From an uncultured Caryophanales bacterium (lineage in GTDB: Bacteria; Bacillota_I; Bacilli_A; RF39; UBA660), in NCBI GenBank assembly GCA_946414975.1, contig CAMKQS010000069.1, positions 1 through 7,223 on the forward strand: a stretch of DNA of 7,223 nucleotides. The letters run 5' to 3'. Position numbers and translations under genes: made by a program. How positions within the stretch are numbered: position 1 is the stretch's first letter; every line of letters begins with the position of its first letter. The notes under the pieces were generated by a model. It saw only the letters and a list, made by a program, of their open reading frames with translations. It did no database searches and had not been told where the DNA came from. This document shows positions 5,184 to 7,223 of the stretch, piece by piece.

Positions 5184-7223
5184 ATGAATAAAAGAAATAT
5201 GATATATGTTTTATTTATATTTATTACATTGTTTTGTTTTAATATAACAGTTAAAGCAGATTATAAAGCAACAGTTTTGATTACTGATGGAGCTAAGTGT
5301 GAATTAAGAGCTACATCAACTGGTAAATGTCTTTATAGTAACACTAATTTTAATTCATATGTACCAGGTGTAGTATGGCTTGATACAGGAGATATTGTAA
5401 CTGTTATAGAAGGCGAAAAATATCCGTCGAAAGATAAATCGCGTTGTGATACTGAATATGTAAAAGTTAATTATTCATTTCAAAATAATCCATCTAAAGT
5501 ATATACTGGATATTTCTGCAATAGTAATCTTAAAAGAGATGGGTATGTAGAAGAATCTTATATAGAAGAATTTAGAAATGCAGGGTTCCCAGAAAGTTAT
5601 TTTTCAAAATTATCTATTTTAAAACAAGCACATCCAAATTGGACTTTTAAAGCGATAAATACAGATATAGATTTTAATTATGCAGTAAGTCGTGAGAATG
5701 TACTTGGTAATAGTTTATTAGAAGTTGTTGATGGATATAATAATGTCGGTTATTTAAATACGTGGAGTGGTTCTTATAATTATTATAATGATACATTTAA
5801 TGCTTTTGATGGAAGTACATGGTATCAAGCAAATGATAAGACAATTGCATATTATATGGATCCAAGAAATTTCTTAATTGATATGTATATATTTCAGTTT
5901 GAAGCATTATCTTATGAAAAAGATTTACAGAAATTAGAAGTTGTTCAAAAATTGCTTAATGGAGATTATTTAAATAACTATTCCTCATCATTTATTACAG
6001 CTGCATCTGAATCAAATGTAAGTCCTGTTTATCTTGCTTCATTATCTAAACAAGAAGTAGGAGGAAGAAGTTATGCAACTACTGCTGTAAGTGGTAAGGC
6101 ATTTACGTATAATGGTAATAGTTATTCAGGTATTTATAATCCATATAACATTGGAGCTACTAGTGGAACAAATCCTGTTTATAATGGTCTTTATTGGGCG
6201 ACAGGTAGTGGATATTCTCAAACTTCATATGATAGGCCATGGACTAGCATGGATAAAGCTATTCGCGGTGGGGCTAAATGGATTGGTAAAAATTATATAA
6301 ATGTTGGACAAAATACTATTTATTTTAAAAAATGGGATGTTGTTGGTAATGATGGATATTTCTCTCATCAATATCAAACTAATATTCAGGCACCAATGAT
6401 AGAAGGAAACTCAGTTTATAAATCGTATAATGATTCTAATATACTTAATTCATCTTTTGTATTCTATATACCTGTTTATAAAAATATGCCTGCAGAAACT
6501 AGTTTACCTAATACTGGAAATCCTAATAATTATTTGAAATCATTAAGTATTAATGGTGAAAATATTTCTTCATTTGATGGAGGAGTTACTAATTATAATT
6601 ATTATGTAAAAAGTAATATAGATAGTATAACCATTGCAGCAAGCTTAGTTAATAATAGTGCGAAAGTAAGTGGTACAGGGTATGTTAGTTTAACTAGTGA
6701 TAATACTAAAGTAGAAATTAAAGTAACAGCTCAAAATGGGGATGAGAGAGTATATACGATTAATGTTATTAGAGAACCTAAGACTGAAGATACAACTGCT
6801 GATGATAAAATAAGTGTTATGGAAGCATTAAATAATGCTAATATTAAAAATAATGATTTATATTTAATGGGATTTAGTATTAATTCTAATATATCTCAAA
6901 TAAAAAATAAGCTTGGAAGTAGTGCTTCTATTACTATAAAAGATAACAATGGTAATACTGTTACAGAAGGAATTATTAAAACGGGTTACAGTGTTACAAT
7001 AAAGACAAATAGTGAAGAAAAAACACTAAAGACAATTCTTTATGGAGATGTTAATGGTGATGGTAAAATAACTGCTGTAGATTATGCTAAAGTAAAAAAT
7101 TATGTTTTAGGTAGCATTAGTTTAAGTGCCGATCAAATTGAAGCATCAGATGCAAATCACAGTAAGAGTGTAACTGCTGCTGATTATGGAAAATTAAAAA
7201 ATGTTGTACTTGGTAAGTCAACA
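5184..7223 (+). CDS. Secreted glucosaminidase with SH3-like, cadherin-like and dockerin modules, 3'-truncated
   Basis: The frame is open from ATG 5184 to the right edge without a stop, giving 680 visible residues. A signal peptide (MNKRN, hydrophobic core about 6-23) has a likely cut after V23-K-A25. Residues 28-125 form an SH3-like region holding all four cysteines of the mature part (C39, C49, C88, C112). The catalytic region (about 130-435) is of the GH73-like beta-N-acetylglucosaminidase kind in clostridial SH3-hydrolases: HPNWTFKAI, YYMDPRNFL, then LASLSKQEVGGRS with E291 as the likely catalytic acid, and IYNPYNIGA. Such enzymes cut GlcNAc linkages in peptidoglycan during wall remodelling. 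A linker is followed by a cadherin-like beta-sandwich (about 450-530, LKSLSINGENISSF to YTINVIRE), a pre-dockerin module (about 533-619) and a type I dockerin (620-680) with D622-VNGDG-KITAV-D633 and a degenerate second loop D656-D667. It has its own promoter and is separate from the upstream operon. The dockerin nearly fills the visible end, so the stop is probably close. Confidence 0.93.
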   Translation, partial: MNKRNMIYVLFIFITLFCFNITVKADYKATVLITDGAKCELRATSTGKCLYSNTNFNSYVPGVVWLDTGDIVTVIEGEKYPSKDKSRCDTEYVKVNYSFQNNPSKVYTGYFCNSNLKRDGYVEESYIEEFRNAGFPESYFSKLSILKQAHPNWTFKAINTDIDFNYAVSRENVLGNSLLEVVDGYNNVGYLNTWSGSYNYYNDTFNAFDGSTWYQANDKTIAYYMDPRNFLIDMYIFQFEALSYEKDLQKLEVVQKLLNGDYLNNYSSSFITAASESNVSPVYLASLSKQEVGGRSYATTAVSGKAFTYNGNSYSGIYNPYNIGATSGTNPVYNGLYWATGSGYSQTSYDRPWTSMDKAIRGGAKWIGKNYINVGQNTIYFKKWDVVGNDGYFSHQYQTNIQAPMIEGNSVYKSYNDSNILNSSFVFYIPVYKNMPAETSLPNTGNPNNYLKSLSINGENISSFDGGVTNYNYYVKSNIDSITIAASLVNNSAKVSGTGYVSLTSDNTKVEIKVTAQNGDERVYTINVIREPKTEDTTADDKISVMEALNNANIKNNDLYLMGFSINSNISQIKNKLGSSASITIKDNNGNTVTEGIIKTGYSVTIKTNSEEKTLKTILYGDVNGDGKITAVDYAKVKNYVLGSISLSADQIEASDANHSKSVTAADYGKLKNVVLGKST

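Noticed and set aside
6091..6300. Plus-strand 69-codon open frame inside the glucosaminidase gene
   Set aside because: It is out of frame with a clearly conserved catalytic domain, so it is a shadow.
6501..6518. LPNTG motif (residues 441-445 of the glucosaminidase), resembling a sortase signal
   Set aside because: It is in mid-chain, is followed by a folded cadherin-like module and a dockerin, and has no hydrophobic segment or basic tail after it. It is best read as part of a linker.

Overview
The window is AT-rich, tightly packed and entirely plus-strand. It looks like a low-GC, Gram-positive-type bacterium of the Bacilli / wall-bearing Mollicutes-like gut lineages (RF39-type organisms are a plausible but unproven guess). 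UGA is a normal stop here: it ends two genes, and tryptophan is always TGG. This argues against the Mycoplasma/Spiroplasma code. A secreted peptidoglycan hydrolase indicates a cell wall.

Layout: (1) 1-3342 is the tail of an operon. A 5'-truncated AI-2E/PerM-family membrane protein is followed by a P-loop kinase of the deoxynucleoside-monophosphate-kinase type and by alanyl-tRNA synthetase (alaS). The three genes are joined by two ATGA stop/start overlaps, and the operon closes with a hairpin terminator at 3345-3369. The AlaRS is a short form of 584 residues with catalytic and editing zinc-site motifs but without the usual beta-barrel and C-terminal C-Ala/DHHA1 region. (2) 3380-5118 is a two-gene operon with its own extended -10 promoter: an RDD-family membrane protein with an unusual heptad-patterned charged insert and a lysine-rich tail, then a YugP-type membrane zinc metallopeptidase. 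They are joined by a TAATG overlap and closed by a perfect 9-bp hairpin terminator. (3) 5132-7223 starts with a second, very similar promoter. It drives a large secreted modular protein whose frame stays open to the right edge (680 residues visible): signal peptide, SH3-like region with four cysteines, glucosaminidase domain, cadherin-like beta-sandwich, a pre-dockerin module and a type I dockerin.

Functionally this is a housekeeping neighbourhood (translation, nucleotide metabolism, membrane maintenance) followed by a cell-wall/surface gene. There is no gene-free stretch above about 90 bases. I see no CRISPR array, tRNA, rRNA, insertion sequence or phage gene, and nothing that I can support as a wholly new system. 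The most unusual points are the short AlaRS, the aromatic-heptad helical hairpin in the RDD protein, and the dockerin on a cell-wall hydrolase.
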